Source: UBA6522 sp965262365
Lineage (GTDB): Bacteria; Pseudomonadota; Gammaproteobacteria; Steroidobacterales; Rariloculaceae
Assembly (NCBI GenBank): GCA_965262365.1
Contig: OZ253541.1
Coordinates: forward strand, 3,534,001-3,598,000
Reading direction: 5' to 3'
DNA: 64,000 nucleotides
Positions 1 to 7,679 of this stretch are shown here, piece after piece. The translations under genes were made by a program, and so were the position numbers. Numbering within the stretch: the first letter of the stretch is position 1; the number at the start of each line of letters is the position of its first letter. Under the pieces are notes generated by a model. The model saw nothing but the letters and a program-made list of their open reading frames with translations, made no database searches and had not been told where the DNA came from.

Positions 1-1
1 G

Positions 2-530
2 CTTGCACGGACCGGGCGCTCGCTCGATGTTGATGAACACCATTGGCCCGAGACGGTCGCCGCCATCCGCCTGCGGGCGCCCACTGGCTGGCGCCGTGGC
101 GAGATGCTCAATCAGCGCTGGCGAGGCATCGGAGCGAATGTCATCAAGCTGCTCGACTCGAAGACCGGGTGCGCCCCGTGCCGCTCGGAGGGGCCGCGTG
201 GGCCATCGCAGAGGCGTTGCCGGCGCCACGCAGCAAAGTTGCCTTCCCGTTCCCGAAGTTGCCGGTTGCCGTGACGGGCATGGACTCGCCGCATGTTGGC
301 GAACGGTTTGTGCGGATGCCGATCCTGGCAAGGTGCGGCTGCATGACCTGCGCCATGCCGCCGCCACGAGCCATGAGGTCATGTCGGGCGAGAAGCTGCC
401 GCCGGTTGGCAGGCTGCCTGGATATCGGCGATACGAAACCGCGGCGGTTTACGCTCGCCTTGGCGATGCGTACCTGGTCGGAGCGAGGCGGGGGGATGAG
501 GTCGGTAGCGTCTTTGCACGGGCCATGAGA
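2..530 (+). pseudogene. Tyrosine recombinase (phage-type integrase) relic, several frameshifts
   Basis: Pieces of one integrase catalytic domain are spread over three reading frames. From about position 41, one frame reads ETVAAIRLRAPTGWRRGE and then LLDSKTG, the helix with the first catalytic arginine. From about 175 a second frame gives VRPVPLGGAAWAIAEALP. From about 325 a third gives KVRLHDLRHAAAT (the H-x-x-R box), VGRLPGY (usually GH) and AAVYARLGDAYL with the nucleophilic tyrosine. The order and spacing match the C-terminal half of the tyrosine recombinase family. The N-terminal half lies outside the window or is lost. At least two frameshifts make the protein non-functional. It is probably the remnant of an integrated element beside the pheT/ihfA locus. 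The end coordinate is approximate. Confidence 0.7.
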
Positions 531-669
531 CCCCGAGCTATCGTGCATGGCGTATTCGTTCACGCCCTCGTCGGGGCGGGGAACCGGCGCAACCCGGTGC
601 GCTTCGGAACCGACCCTCACCCTCCCGGCATGATCGGGGTAACGCGATCTGCGGTTGGCGGCGGGCTGC

Positions 670-825
670 CGGCTGGACCCGGACCGAGATCGACGTCGCC
701 GTGCCTTGGGCTGGATTTTGCAGGATGGATCGCGCACCCTTACCGGCACGGAGGCGGAGCGGATCGTGCCATCCACCACGCGGCAACCGGTGCACGAACT
801 CAAGGCGACCGTCAGAGAACAGGCT
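670..825 (+). pseudogene. Fragment resembling the 3' end of pheT (phenylalanyl-tRNA synthetase beta)
   Basis: One frame reads ALGWILQDGSRTLTGTEAE followed by HELKATVRE. This resembles the C-terminal anticodon-binding domain of PheT, which usually has a leucine-rich strand, then LQDxSRTLTDxEx, and ends near ATxRE. In many gammaproteobacteria pheT lies directly upstream of ihfA, so the position fits. No further PheT sequence is visible upstream, where an integrase relic lies instead. The cell needs a complete pheT elsewhere, so this is best read as a residue of rearrangement. The match is short, so the call is tentative. Confidence 0.45.
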
Positions 826-832
826 GTCATCC

Positions 833-1135
833 ATGGTGTCATTGACCAAGGCGAAAATGACTGAATCGTTGTTCAACGAACTCGGCCTCAACAAGCGGGA
901 TGCGCGCGAGTTGGTGGATGCATTCTTCGAGGATCTGAGGGAGTCCCTGGCAAGCGGAGAACAAGTCAAACTGTCCGGTTTCGGCAATTTCGACTTGCGG
1001 GACAAGAACCGGCGGCCCGGACGCAACCCGAAGACCGGCGAGCAAATCCCCATTACGGCGCGGCGGGTGGTCACCTTCCACCCCGGCCTGAAGCTGAAGG
1101 CGCGAGTCGAGGTCTATGCTGGAACCGGGGGATAA
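833..1135 (+). CDS. ihfA: Integration host factor alpha subunit
   Basis: This 100-residue protein is a full-length member of the HU/IHF family of DNA-bending proteins, and as IhfA it would pair with IhfB. The N-terminal helices read LTKAKMTESLFNELGLNKRD. The beta-arm signature GNFDLRDKNRRPGRNPKTG lies at about residues 50-68 and is followed by ITARRVVTFHPG. These match IhfA rather than HU or IhfB. The ATG at 833 is preferred because the residues after it align with the start of known IhfA proteins; no strong ribosome-binding site precedes it. The 3' end overlaps the merR-like gene by 20 bp, the usual ihfA-merR order. IHF bends CRISPR leaders during type I-E spacer acquisition, which is relevant to the array downstream. 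Confidence 0.95.
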   Translation: MVSLTKAKMTESLFNELGLNKRDARELVDAFFEDLRESLASGEQVKLSGFGNFDLRDKNRRPGRNPKTGEQIPITARRVVTFHPGLKLKARVEVYAGTGG

Positions 1136-1472
1136 CGCGGAACTTCCCCCGATTCCGGACAAGCGCTATTTCACAATCGGCGAGGTGAGCGAATTGTGTG
1201 CGGTCGAGCCGCACGTGCTCCGCTACCGGGAGCAGGAGTTCCCGCAGCTCAAGCCGGTAAAACGCTGCGGCAACCGCCGCTACTACCGGCGCCAGGATGT
1301 CCTCATCATCCGGCAGATTCGCGGTTTGCTGTACTCCGGGGGCTTCACCATCGATGGAGCGCGACAGAAGCTGGCCGGGGACGAAGCACGCACGGACCTC
1401 AGCCAAAGCCGGCAGATTATCCGGCAAGTGCGTACCGAACTGGAGGACATGCTCCGATCGTTGCCGCGTTAG
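1116..1472 (+). CDS. MerR family transcriptional regulator next to ihfA
   Basis: A 118-residue protein with the winged-helix motif of MerR regulators at about residues 18-85: YFTIGEVSELCAVEPHVLRY, then the wing with RRYYRRQDV and IRQIRGLLYSGGFTIDGAR. It is the short MerR-like protein conserved directly downstream of ihfA in many gammaproteobacteria. The start codon ATG lies 20 bp inside the end of ihfA, so the two genes are probably co-translated. The C-terminal helix (residues 90-118) is short, with no metal-binding cysteines, so this is not a metal sensor of the classical type. Its target genes are not known from the sequence. The tRNA-Pro gene often found after this gene is not seen. Confidence 0.9.
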   Translation: MLEPGDNAELPPIPDKRYFTIGEVSELCAVEPHVLRYREQEFPQLKPVKRCGNRRYYRRQDVLIIRQIRGLLYSGGFTIDGARQKLAGDEARTDLSQSRQIIRQVRTELEDMLRSLPR

Positions 1473-1661
1473 CCCGTACCGCGCGCTCATGCAGCGCAGG
1501 TTGCGAGCATGCCATGGACCGGATCTGGCAGGACCATCGCAAAGTGCCGTGGACGGTGAAAAGGGTGTGACAATTGAGCCCCGCGATGGTCATGCGGTCG
1601 CGGTCGGCGGGCATGGCGTGTAGCTCATCCTGGAGCCGGTCGGGTTCCGGGTCCGTGCCGG

Positions 1662-1904
1662 TCAGCCCCGGCCCGTGCCTTCGAACAGCGCGTCGGCCCG
1701 AATCCGATTGCGCGCCTGCATCCGCTGGATGGCGGCCTCGACGGTATTGCAGGCGATCGGCCGATGCACGAATACCGGCTTGTCCTGGCCAATCCGGTGC
1801 GCCCGGTCCATTGGCCGGCGTTCCACCGCCGGGTTACACCAGGGATCGTAGACGATGACGGCGGCGGCCGCGGTCGGGTTGCCGCCCAGCCTCCCGTGCC
1901 TCAA
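1662..1904 (-). pseudogene. C-terminal relic of an SNF2 family helicase
   Basis: About 80 codons read VIVYDPWCNPAVERRPMDRA, then HRIGQDKPVFVHRPIA and RMQARNRIRADALFEG. This is the end of the second RecA-like domain of SNF2/Swi2 ATPases, including motif VI with its conserved arginines (normally DRAHRIGQxxPV). The frame closes at 1662, while family-like residues (LTGTDPEPDRLQDELHA) continue in a neighbouring frame toward 1620, so there is a frameshift near the end. Nothing of the N-terminal helicase motifs is found upstream (higher coordinates). The gene is therefore a truncated remnant and cannot act as a helicase. Confidence 0.75.
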
Positions 1905-2058
1905 TGTACCGGCCCATCATCGCCATGGGAGGATCGCGTGTCCGGCGTCTACTATTCTTTTCTTCGCCCGACAAAATAATTGTCGCTGAACGCTCGTGCC
2001 CGCTATATTCGCGTGTGAAGGGGCGAGCCCGACGAGCGAAAACCACCGAGAGCGCACC

Positions 2059-2902
2059 ATGGGTTCGGTTGCCGACAGGATCGCGAAGAGGATCCTCTCG
2101 TCCCGCGGGTCGAAGGTCGTCGATCTGGCCAGCTGGCGGGACGGCAGGAAGACGGCGCTGGAAGCCGGTTTCGGTGGCGATGGCCTCACCCCTCGGCAAG
2201 CTCGCCGGCCATGACCCTTGCCACGCCCTGTACGCGTTGGCGCAGAATGTCACCTCCCTCATGGCCGAATCCATTTCCGGGATGAGAGAAGCGAAGGGAT
2301 TCGTCAGGATCGCCGGCGATGCAGAGGACCGGTACTTGCCCGGCGGGCCGCCGATGAGCCCGTTGACCGTCAGCTATTTCACGATGTGGGCGCTGTTCGA
2401 CGTGCGGTTCGGGAGCAGCCGCGAAACCATGGGCAGCTGCATTGTGCGCATCGCTCCCGAGTTCGATTGCCCGTCCTGGTTGACGGACGCCGTTGAGCGG
2501 ATGCAGCACTCGAGGATGGGCTTTTACGTACAGTGCGGCCGCGAGGGCGAGGAGGTTCTGCTGCGCGAGGTCGGCACGAGGGCGATCGTTTCCTGCACGG
2601 TTCCAGCCGGTTATATCGGCTGCGAGGGGCAGATCTGGTTCGTGCGCGTGCTGCCGCCGCCCAACCGTCTGTGCCGCCACCATATCGTGTTCAACACGCC
2701 CGACGTAATCCGGGACTATCCCGAACGCGACTTTGTCGAGTATCTGGAGCGCGAGCTGGCGCGGATGAAGGCGAAGAAACGGCCCGGGACGGATGACGCG
2801 CACGGTCATCCGATGAAGTACGGGCCGGTCCGATTGACACAATCGCCGCACCCTCTACGCGCCGCTACGCAGACCTGCGCGTGGCTACCTCAAAAAATTT
2901 GA
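2059..2902 (+). pseudogene. Frameshifted unknown gene, probable partner of the SNF2 relic
   Basis: An N-terminal piece begins at ATG 2059 (MGSVADRIAKRILSSRGSKV) and closes at 2214. A longer piece continues in the next frame from about 2180 (LTVSYFTMWALFDVRFGS, then GQIWFVRVLPPP and HHIVFNTPDVI) and ends near HPMKYGP. I do not know a function for this family. From memory, similar proteins often occur beside SNF2 helicase genes and end in a longer tail after MKYG, so this copy also seems cut at its C terminus. It lies head-to-head with the SNF2 relic at 1662-1904. No signal peptide or membrane segment is visible. The frame change and missing tail suggest a decayed gene, although two separate short genes cannot be excluded. 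Confidence 0.5.
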
Positions 2903-3138
2903 CCCGCCCGTGCGCCGTTCACGCCGGAGAAGGCCCGATCCGCGCAACAGTCCGCGCTCCGCGGCGCCGCCCGATGCCGGGGCGGTCGCGGTGGCGATAC
3001 TCCACAGGGACGCCGACGCCGGACGCAACGATGCCGGCCGCGGCAGCGGTGGCACACCGCCGCGTGAAAAAGCCGGATGACTCGGATAGTCTCTTCATTC
3101 CAGACTCTTCGTGTCCCGGGTCCATTCGACTTGCATCC

Positions 3139-5961
3139 ATGAACCAAGGTAATTTCCGAGCCCCTGCCGAGCGTTCCCGCCGACTGTGGTCTCCATTGCC
3201 GCAAACACGGCTGTCAACGCTCGTGGTCGGGCTTGCGGGGTTGGCCGCGAGCCTCGGCAGCGGCTCCGCCGTCCTTTCTCAACCGGTCGCAGCCGATGAG
3301 GGCGACGGCTCCGACGCCGGGAGCCGTGCCGGCCCGGTGCTCGAGGAAGTCGTGACGATCGGTACAAGGCGTGAGCAGCGCGCGGCGACCGAGACCCCGG
3401 TTCCCGTTGACGTCTTTAATCTCGAGGAGATCGAGAGCGTCGCCTCCTCCGACCTCGTCGACGTCATCAACACGATCGTGCCGTCGTTCAACGTCTCGCG
3501 CCAACCGATCTCCGACGGCGCCACGTTCGTGCGGCCTGCGAGCCTGCGCGGTCTCGATTCCCATCACACGCTCGTGCTCGTCAACGGCAGGCGGCGCCAC
3601 CGCGCCGCTCTCGTGCAGCTCGGCGGCTTCGGCTCACACGGTCCCGACATCGGCAATTTCCCCGGCATCGCACTGCAGTCGGTCGAAGTGCTGCGCGATG
3701 GCGCGGCTGCGCAGTACGGTTCCGACGCCATCGCGGGCGTCATCAACTTCAATCTGAAGTCAAACGATTCGGGCTTCGATCTCGTCACCCGGTTCGGCGG
3801 CTTTTCGGAGGGCGACGGGGACGAGGTCACCATCGAAGCCAACGCGGGCTTTCCGCTCGGCGACGGCGGCTTCGTCAACATCAGCGGCCAATATTCCGAC
3901 AACAAGCAAACGAGCCGTTCGGAACCGTACGACCTCACGATCGGCAGCTCCGGACAGACGCCGCTCGAAGCGACGCGCAACCAGCTCGCCGTGGACGGCG
4001 TCACATATTACGGCCCCGACGCCCACAGCTATTCCTACGCGGCGGACGGAACAATCGTGCAGGTCCTGCCGGGCAGCGACGGCATCCCGGACGACCTCGA
4101 TACCCGCTATGCCGACAACTTCCACCGCGTCGGCGGTCCGCGCGCGTTCGAAAGCCCCGCGCAGATTTGGGGGCAGCCGCGACGCGAACAGACGCTGCTG
4201 GTCGTCAACGCCGCGCTGCCGCTCTCGGGCGCCGTTGAACTTTACAGTTACGGCAACTACGCCGACCGCGATCAGGGCGGAGGGTTTTTCTACCGCCGAC
4301 CGGGCGTGAGCCAGTTGCTGCCGCTCAGGCTCGAGGACGGTTCGATCTACGATCCTCGCACGAGCCTGTATCCGTCCGGCTTCACCCCGTTCTTTTCCGC
4401 CGTGGCATCGGACTACAGCGGCGCCTTCGGACTGCGCGGCGAGTCGGCCCGAGGGCTCACCTACGACGTCTCGTTGAGCTACGGCAACCACGAGCTGCGC
4501 TACCGGCTCGAAAACACGCTGAACCCTTCGCTCGGACCGGCAACACCGACTGCGTTTCATCCGGGTAATCTCGTCAGCGACGAGCTTGCCTCCAATGCGG
4601 ACCTGACGTGGCCGGTTGACGTGGGTCTCGCGAGTCCGCTCAATGTCGCCTTCGGTTTCGAGTGGCGCGAGGAGGGCTACGCGATCGAAGCGGGCGATGC
4701 GGCATCGTCGGCTGTCGGCCCGTTCGCGGCGCCGGACCCGTTCAATTTCGAGATCACGCAGGTTGAGGTCGATGCCGACCCGAGTGACGCACTGAACGTC
4801 ATCGAGTGCCGGATTCCGCGGTTCGAGGCCGTTGGCTTGTTGTGTCCGGGCGGGGATCCCATTCACAACGTGGTTCCCGTCGGGTCGAACGGCTTTCCCG
4901 GCTATTCCCCACAGTTCACGTCGGATGTAAAACGCGACAGCTACGCGGGTTATATCGATCTCGAACTCGACGTGACCGATGACTGGCTCGTCAACGGCGC
5001 CGCTCGCTTCGAGAGCTTCTCGGACTTCGGCGATGTGGCCATCGGAAAAATTGCCATGCGCTACCGGGCGACCGACCGTCTTAACCTGCGCGGTTCTGCA
5101 GGCACGGGATTTCGCGCCCCGACACCGGGCCAGATATCAACGACCAACGTGTCCACGCGCATCAACGAACAAGGCTTGCCTGTGGCCGAGGGCGTGTTTC
5201 CTCCGGAGCATCCGGCCGCAGGACTTTTCGGTGCGCGCCCGCTCGACGCCGAGGATTCTCGCTCTATTACCCTCGGTTTGGCAGCGCAACCGGCAGAGGG
5301 CCTGTCGCTGACCCTCGACTATTACCGAATCGAGCTCGAAGACCGCATCATCTTGTCATCGCAATTCGCGGTCGGCCCGGACGAGGTACGGCAACTCAAG
5401 GCCCTGGGCGTTCCGGGCGCAAATACCATCGCCCGCGTGCGGTTCTTCACCAACGACGTGAATTCGCAGACGCGCGGCATCGATCTCGTCGCGACCTGGA
5501 ACGGCGAGCGGTTCGCAGGCGGCACCACGCTGCAGGCGGCGCTCAACCGCAATACGACGAAACTGACCGAACGCGGCCGGTTCGTCGACAGCGAGGCGGA
5601 GCACGATTCGCGGTACGGCGCACCGAACACACGCGCCGTGTTGTCGATGCGCCAAGCCTGGGATCGACTGGACCTGCTCGTACGCGGCAGTTATTTCGGC
5701 GACTACGCGAACGCATCGACCGCGAGCCTGACTGAGATTCAGCACTTCGGCAGCACGTTTTTTGTCGACCTCGAGGCCACCTGGGTGTTCGGGGATCGCT
5801 ACCGCCTCAAGCTCGGTTCCAACAACCTGTTCGACACGTATCCCGACCGCGGCGAGTTCGAAGTTTGCTGCGGGCGCATCTACCGCAGCGACTCGCTACT
5901 GCCCTGGCAGGGCAGGGCAGTCTACCTGCAATTCGCGGCATCGTTGCAGCTTTCGCAATAA
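3139..5961 (+). CDS. TonB-dependent outer-membrane receptor
   Basis: A 940-residue outer-membrane transporter of the TonB-dependent family, which imports substrates using energy passed from the inner membrane by TonB. The start at ATG 3139 places a hydrophobic export segment (LVVGLAGLAASLGSGSAVLS) at about residues 30-50. The plug domain follows with LEEVVTIGTRREQ, ATETPVPVDVF, VLVNGRRRH, VEVLRDGAAAQYGSDAIAGV and INFNLK. The rest is a long beta-barrel rich in alternating aromatic residues, with a receptor signature near residues 655-665 (GSAGTGFRAPTPGQ), and it ends in FAASLQLSQ. It stands alone between relics, so neighbours do not reveal its substrate. Length and order are typical of intact receptors. 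Confidence 0.92.
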   Translation: MNQGNFRAPAERSRRLWSPLPQTRLSTLVVGLAGLAASLGSGSAVLSQPVAADEGDGSDAGSRAGPVLEEVVTIGTRREQRAATETPVPVDVFNLEEIESVASSDLVDVINTIVPSFNVSRQPISDGATFVRPASLRGLDSHHTLVLVNGRRRHRAALVQLGGFGSHGPDIGNFPGIALQSVEVLRDGAAAQYGSDAIAGVINFNLKSNDSGFDLVTRFGGFSEGDGDEVTIEANAGFPLGDGGFVNISGQYSDNKQTSRSEPYDLTIGSSGQTPLEATRNQLAVDGVTYYGPDAHSYSYAADGTIVQVLPGSDGIPDDLDTRYADNFHRVGGPRAFESPAQIWGQPRREQTLLVVNAALPLSGAVELYSYGNYADRDQGGGFFYRRPGVSQLLPLRLEDGSIYDPRTSLYPSGFTPFFSAVASDYSGAFGLRGESARGLTYDVSLSYGNHELRYRLENTLNPSLGPATPTAFHPGNLVSDELASNADLTWPVDVGLASPLNVAFGFEWREEGYAIEAGDAASSAVGPFAAPDPFNFEITQVEVDADPSDALNVIECRIPRFEAVGLLCPGGDPIHNVVPVGSNGFPGYSPQFTSDVKRDSYAGYIDLELDVTDDWLVNGAARFESFSDFGDVAIGKIAMRYRATDRLNLRGSAGTGFRAPTPGQISTTNVSTRINEQGLPVAEGVFPPEHPAAGLFGARPLDAEDSRSITLGLAAQPAEGLSLTLDYYRIELEDRIILSSQFAVGPDEVRQLKALGVPGANTIARVRFFTNDVNSQTRGIDLVATWNGERFAGGTTLQAALNRNTTKLTERGRFVDSEAEHDSRYGAPNTRAVLSMRQAWDRLDLLVRGSYFGDYANASTASLTEIQHFGSTFFVDLEATWVFGDRYRLKLGSNNLFDTYPDRGEFEVCCGRIYRSDSLLPWQGRAVYLQFAASLQLSQ

Positions 5962-6047
5962 ACGGCCTTGGCCGCCAGCATAGAAGGCGACGATCCCAAA
6001 CGTCGAATGCGATGCGATCAGGATGCTGGCGGCGGACACACTCGCCA

Positions 6048-6140
6048 ACGCACAAAATATGGACATCTGGCTCCGCCCCCCTCCGAAATGACTGGCAACG
6101 CACCCTTAATCGCTAGGGTCAAGCCGCCCGGAACGTCCGC
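6048..6140 (+). mobile_element. Relic of the 3' end of the DruA-like transposon gene
   Basis: The sequence here closely resembles the end of the DUF4338 gene at 23982-24863 and the bases just after it. Both contain GGACATCTGGCTCCG, then a stretch encoding about WQRTLNR here and WRRTLNR there, then a stop, then GTCAAGCCGCCCGGA here and ATCAAGCTGCCCGGA there. Only about 90 bp remain and no terminal inverted repeat is recognisable nearby. It is best read as the scar of another copy of the same IS66-like element. The remaining bases from 5962 to 6278 hold no gene that I recognise. Confidence 0.7.
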
Positions 6141-6278
6141 GAAAGCAGCGCGCCGAGCAGCGAAACCATCACCGCAACGATGGCCGGCATGTAGGTGAGT
6201 GTCGCGCGAATCATCGTGCGTCTTCCGCGTTGGGTCTTGCGGGCCGGTTGTCGAAACGGGTGCGTGCGGCGAAACGGG

Positions 6279-6587
6279 TCAGTCGAGCGGAGGACGCCGC
6301 TCGTGCCAATTTGTGGCCTGCTCGTAAGCGTGCGCGAGCGCGAGCACCTCCGGTTCGCCAAGTATGGGGCCGCTGATCTGCAAGCCGATGGGCAGTCCCG
6401 AGCTACTGAAGCCGCATGGCACATTGATCGTCGGGATGCCGTAGACGTTGCGGGGGTAGGTCCCGTGGCGGGCGAAGGAACATCCGCCCCGCGGATGATT
6501 CGGACACCGCTTGAGGGTTGCATCGCGCCATGCACGGCGTTTAACGTATTGCTCGCCGGTAAGCCCCGATGGATACCGAAGCTGCAC
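6279..6587 (-). pseudogene. C-terminal relic of an amidase-signature family enzyme
   Basis: About 100 codons contain NVYGIPTINVPCGFSSSGLP and then IGLQISGPILGEPEVLALAHAYEQ, the well-conserved C-terminal region of amidases of the GatA type. Upstream residues include SGLTGEQYVKRRAWRD, also family-like but too close to the C-terminal block, so part of the middle has been lost. The Ser-cisSer-Lys catalytic region that should lie several hundred residues earlier is absent. The fragment ends in a natural stop at 6279. It is a remnant and should not be active. Confidence 0.7.
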
Positions 6588-6879
6588 CGGCCACGGCCCG
6601 GCGGGAACGCCGTCCCGCGCGGGCCACCCTCCCTGCTCTTTTACGAAGCGCTCAGGTTAACCCGGCGCCCCGCTCCCACGTCGCTCGCGCCAGCACCGCG
6701 TTATCCACCGCCTGCCCACCGGCGACATGGCTGACCAAGGGCCCGCGCCCGTGGGACAGACCGTGGATAACGCTGCGTCAACGCCGACCTGGCCGTGGCG
6801 GATTAATCCACCACGTCAGTTGTTTCACCAACAAGATAATCCGACCAAAAGGCGCGGTGGCTCAGTGGAAGAATGTGCC
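6588..6879. other. Gene-free stretch before the CRISPR array
   Basis: No convincing gene is visible. On the minus strand the first part may contain a few more decayed codons of the amidase relic (EQGGWPARDGVPAGPWP). The last 40 bases run into the degenerate terminal CRISPR repeat. Because array transcription runs leftward, this is the downstream, leader-distal flank of the array. I see no clear hairpin terminator. Confidence 0.5.
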
Positions 6880-7221
6880 CAACAACACCCGCCCATGCGG
6901 GGAAACCACCTATGCTGTCTCAGTATCGCCTACAGTGACGGGGCTATCCCCGCCCATGCGGGGAAACCGCGTCCAGCACCGCGATCGGGCGATAGGTCGC
7001 GGGTCTATCCCCGCCCATGCGGGGAAACCCGAGCCGCGACCCAGCCGCGCAACGACGTGATGGGTCTATCCCCGCCCATGCGGGGAAACCGTGGAACCCA
7101 CGCTATCCACGTACACAACCGCGGGTCTATCCCCGCCCATGCGGGGAAACCATCGAGGCGGTGGACATGCACGACTACCAGCGGTTGCAGCAGGCGTACT
7201 TGGGTTTTTTGGCGGGGTAGG

Positions 7222-7437
7222 CGTGCCCCGCGTCGGCGACGTCTACCGGGGTATCGGGCAAACGTGGCGGGCGATCCCGCCACAACGCCAGATTCGGGAC
7301 TGGATCGCGCTCTGCGCCGCGTACCTGCACCAGGACATCGGGCGGCTCATGGACATGGACATCGTCGAGCTGGCGGGGTGGGCGTCGGAGGCGCGGTCGA
7401 TCGCAAAGGCACGGGCGCGGGTCTGGAGGATCGGTTA
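7222..7437 (+). CDS. Small phage-tail-type protein inside the CRISPR array
   Basis: A GTG codon at 7222 opens a 71-residue reading frame one base after the stop of the preceding frame. It reads VPRVGDVYRGIGQTWRAIPP, RQIRDWIALCAAYLHQDIGR and MDMDIVELAGWASEARSIAK, and ends ARVWRIG. The protein is soluble-looking, with no signal peptide. Its pattern of tryptophans and its place before a tape-measure-like start suggest a small phage tail-assembly protein, but I cannot name a family. It is complete within the 528-bp insert. Expression from the plus strand would run against the direction of CRISPR transcription. Confidence 0.4.
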
Positions 7438-7551
7438 GAAGTCGCGCAGAGCCCCGATGAATAGAGCCACCGCCAGAACGATCGTCAGGAAGAGGAACAC
7501 CAGGGCCATGCCGGTCCCGATCCAGGTGAAAATGAGGTTCACTGACGCCAC
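7435..7551 (-). CDS. Possible small membrane protein inside the CRISPR insert
   Basis: On the minus strand a GTG at 7551 opens 38 codons reading VASVNLIFTWIGTGMALVFL then FLTIVLAVALFIGALRDF. About 25 consecutive hydrophobic residues form one membrane span, and the third-codon positions are GC-rich like real genes. The stop shares bases with the stop of the convergent gene at 7222-7437. It could be a holin-like or other small phage membrane protein, or a chance frame; no ribosome-binding site is obvious. If real, it would be transcribed in the same direction as the CRISPR array. Confidence 0.3.
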   Translation of the reverse strand: MASVNLIFTWIGTGMALVFLFLTIVLAVALFIGALRDF

Positions 7552-7602
7552 GACCGAGATAGTACATGCCGGTACCGGCGGCAACAAATTGGGACCGGGC
7601 GC

Positions 7603-7679
7603 ATGACGGATCTGGCGGTTGGAATCTGCGTCGGGAGCACGCTCGACCGGTCGTTCGGGCGGTCGATGGAGACCGTCGA
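7603..7679 (+). pseudogene. Truncated start of a phage tape-measure-like gene
   Basis: An ATG at 7603 begins MTDLAVGICVGSTLDRSFGR and continues SMETVE before the frame enters the CRISPR repeat at 7680. N termini of phage tail tape-measure proteins often look like this: a short strand of alternating hydrophobic residues, then a helix that starts with a D-x-S/F motif. Only 26 codons survive, so the assignment is weak. It matters mainly because it supports the phage origin of the surrounding 528 bp. Confidence 0.3.

Larger units (their letters stand above)
7152..7679 (+). mobile_element. Phage-like DNA segment lodged in the CRISPR array
   Basis: These 528 bp separate two perfect repeats where a 33-nt spacer is expected. 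The content looks coding and compact. Codons from 7152 read IEAVDMHDYQRLQQAYLGFL and stop at 7220. A 71-codon gene runs 7222-7437. A small hydrophobic gene on the opposite strand ends at 7435. An ATG at 7603 opens a frame that begins like phage tape-measure proteins and runs into the next repeat. The order of a short tail-assembly-type gene, a small gene and the start of a tape-measure gene is typical of tail modules. It could be an exceptionally long captured fragment, an insertion into a spacer, or an assembly join. The phage assignment is inferred from gene style and order, not from a confirmed match. Confidence 0.55.

Noticed and set aside
1473..1660. Expected tRNA-Pro gene after the ihfA-merR pair
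   Set aside because: No cloverleaf can be drawn; GTAGCTCATCCTGG at 1619-1632 belongs to the minus-strand SNF2 remnant region.
2881..3138. N-terminal extension of the first TonB receptor
   Set aside because: Codons before ATG 3139 are not signal-peptide-like or conserved in style; the start at 3139 places the export segment correctly.
3760..4866. 368-codon minus-strand frame inside the first TonB receptor
   Set aside because: Antisense shadow frame in GC-rich DNA; it has no family resemblance while the plus strand clearly encodes the receptor.
6852..6880. GGCGCGGTGGCTCAGTGG, which looks like the 5' end of a tRNA
   Set aside because: There is no matching anticodon arm, T arm or acceptor 3' strand; the sequence runs straight into the degenerate CRISPR repeat.
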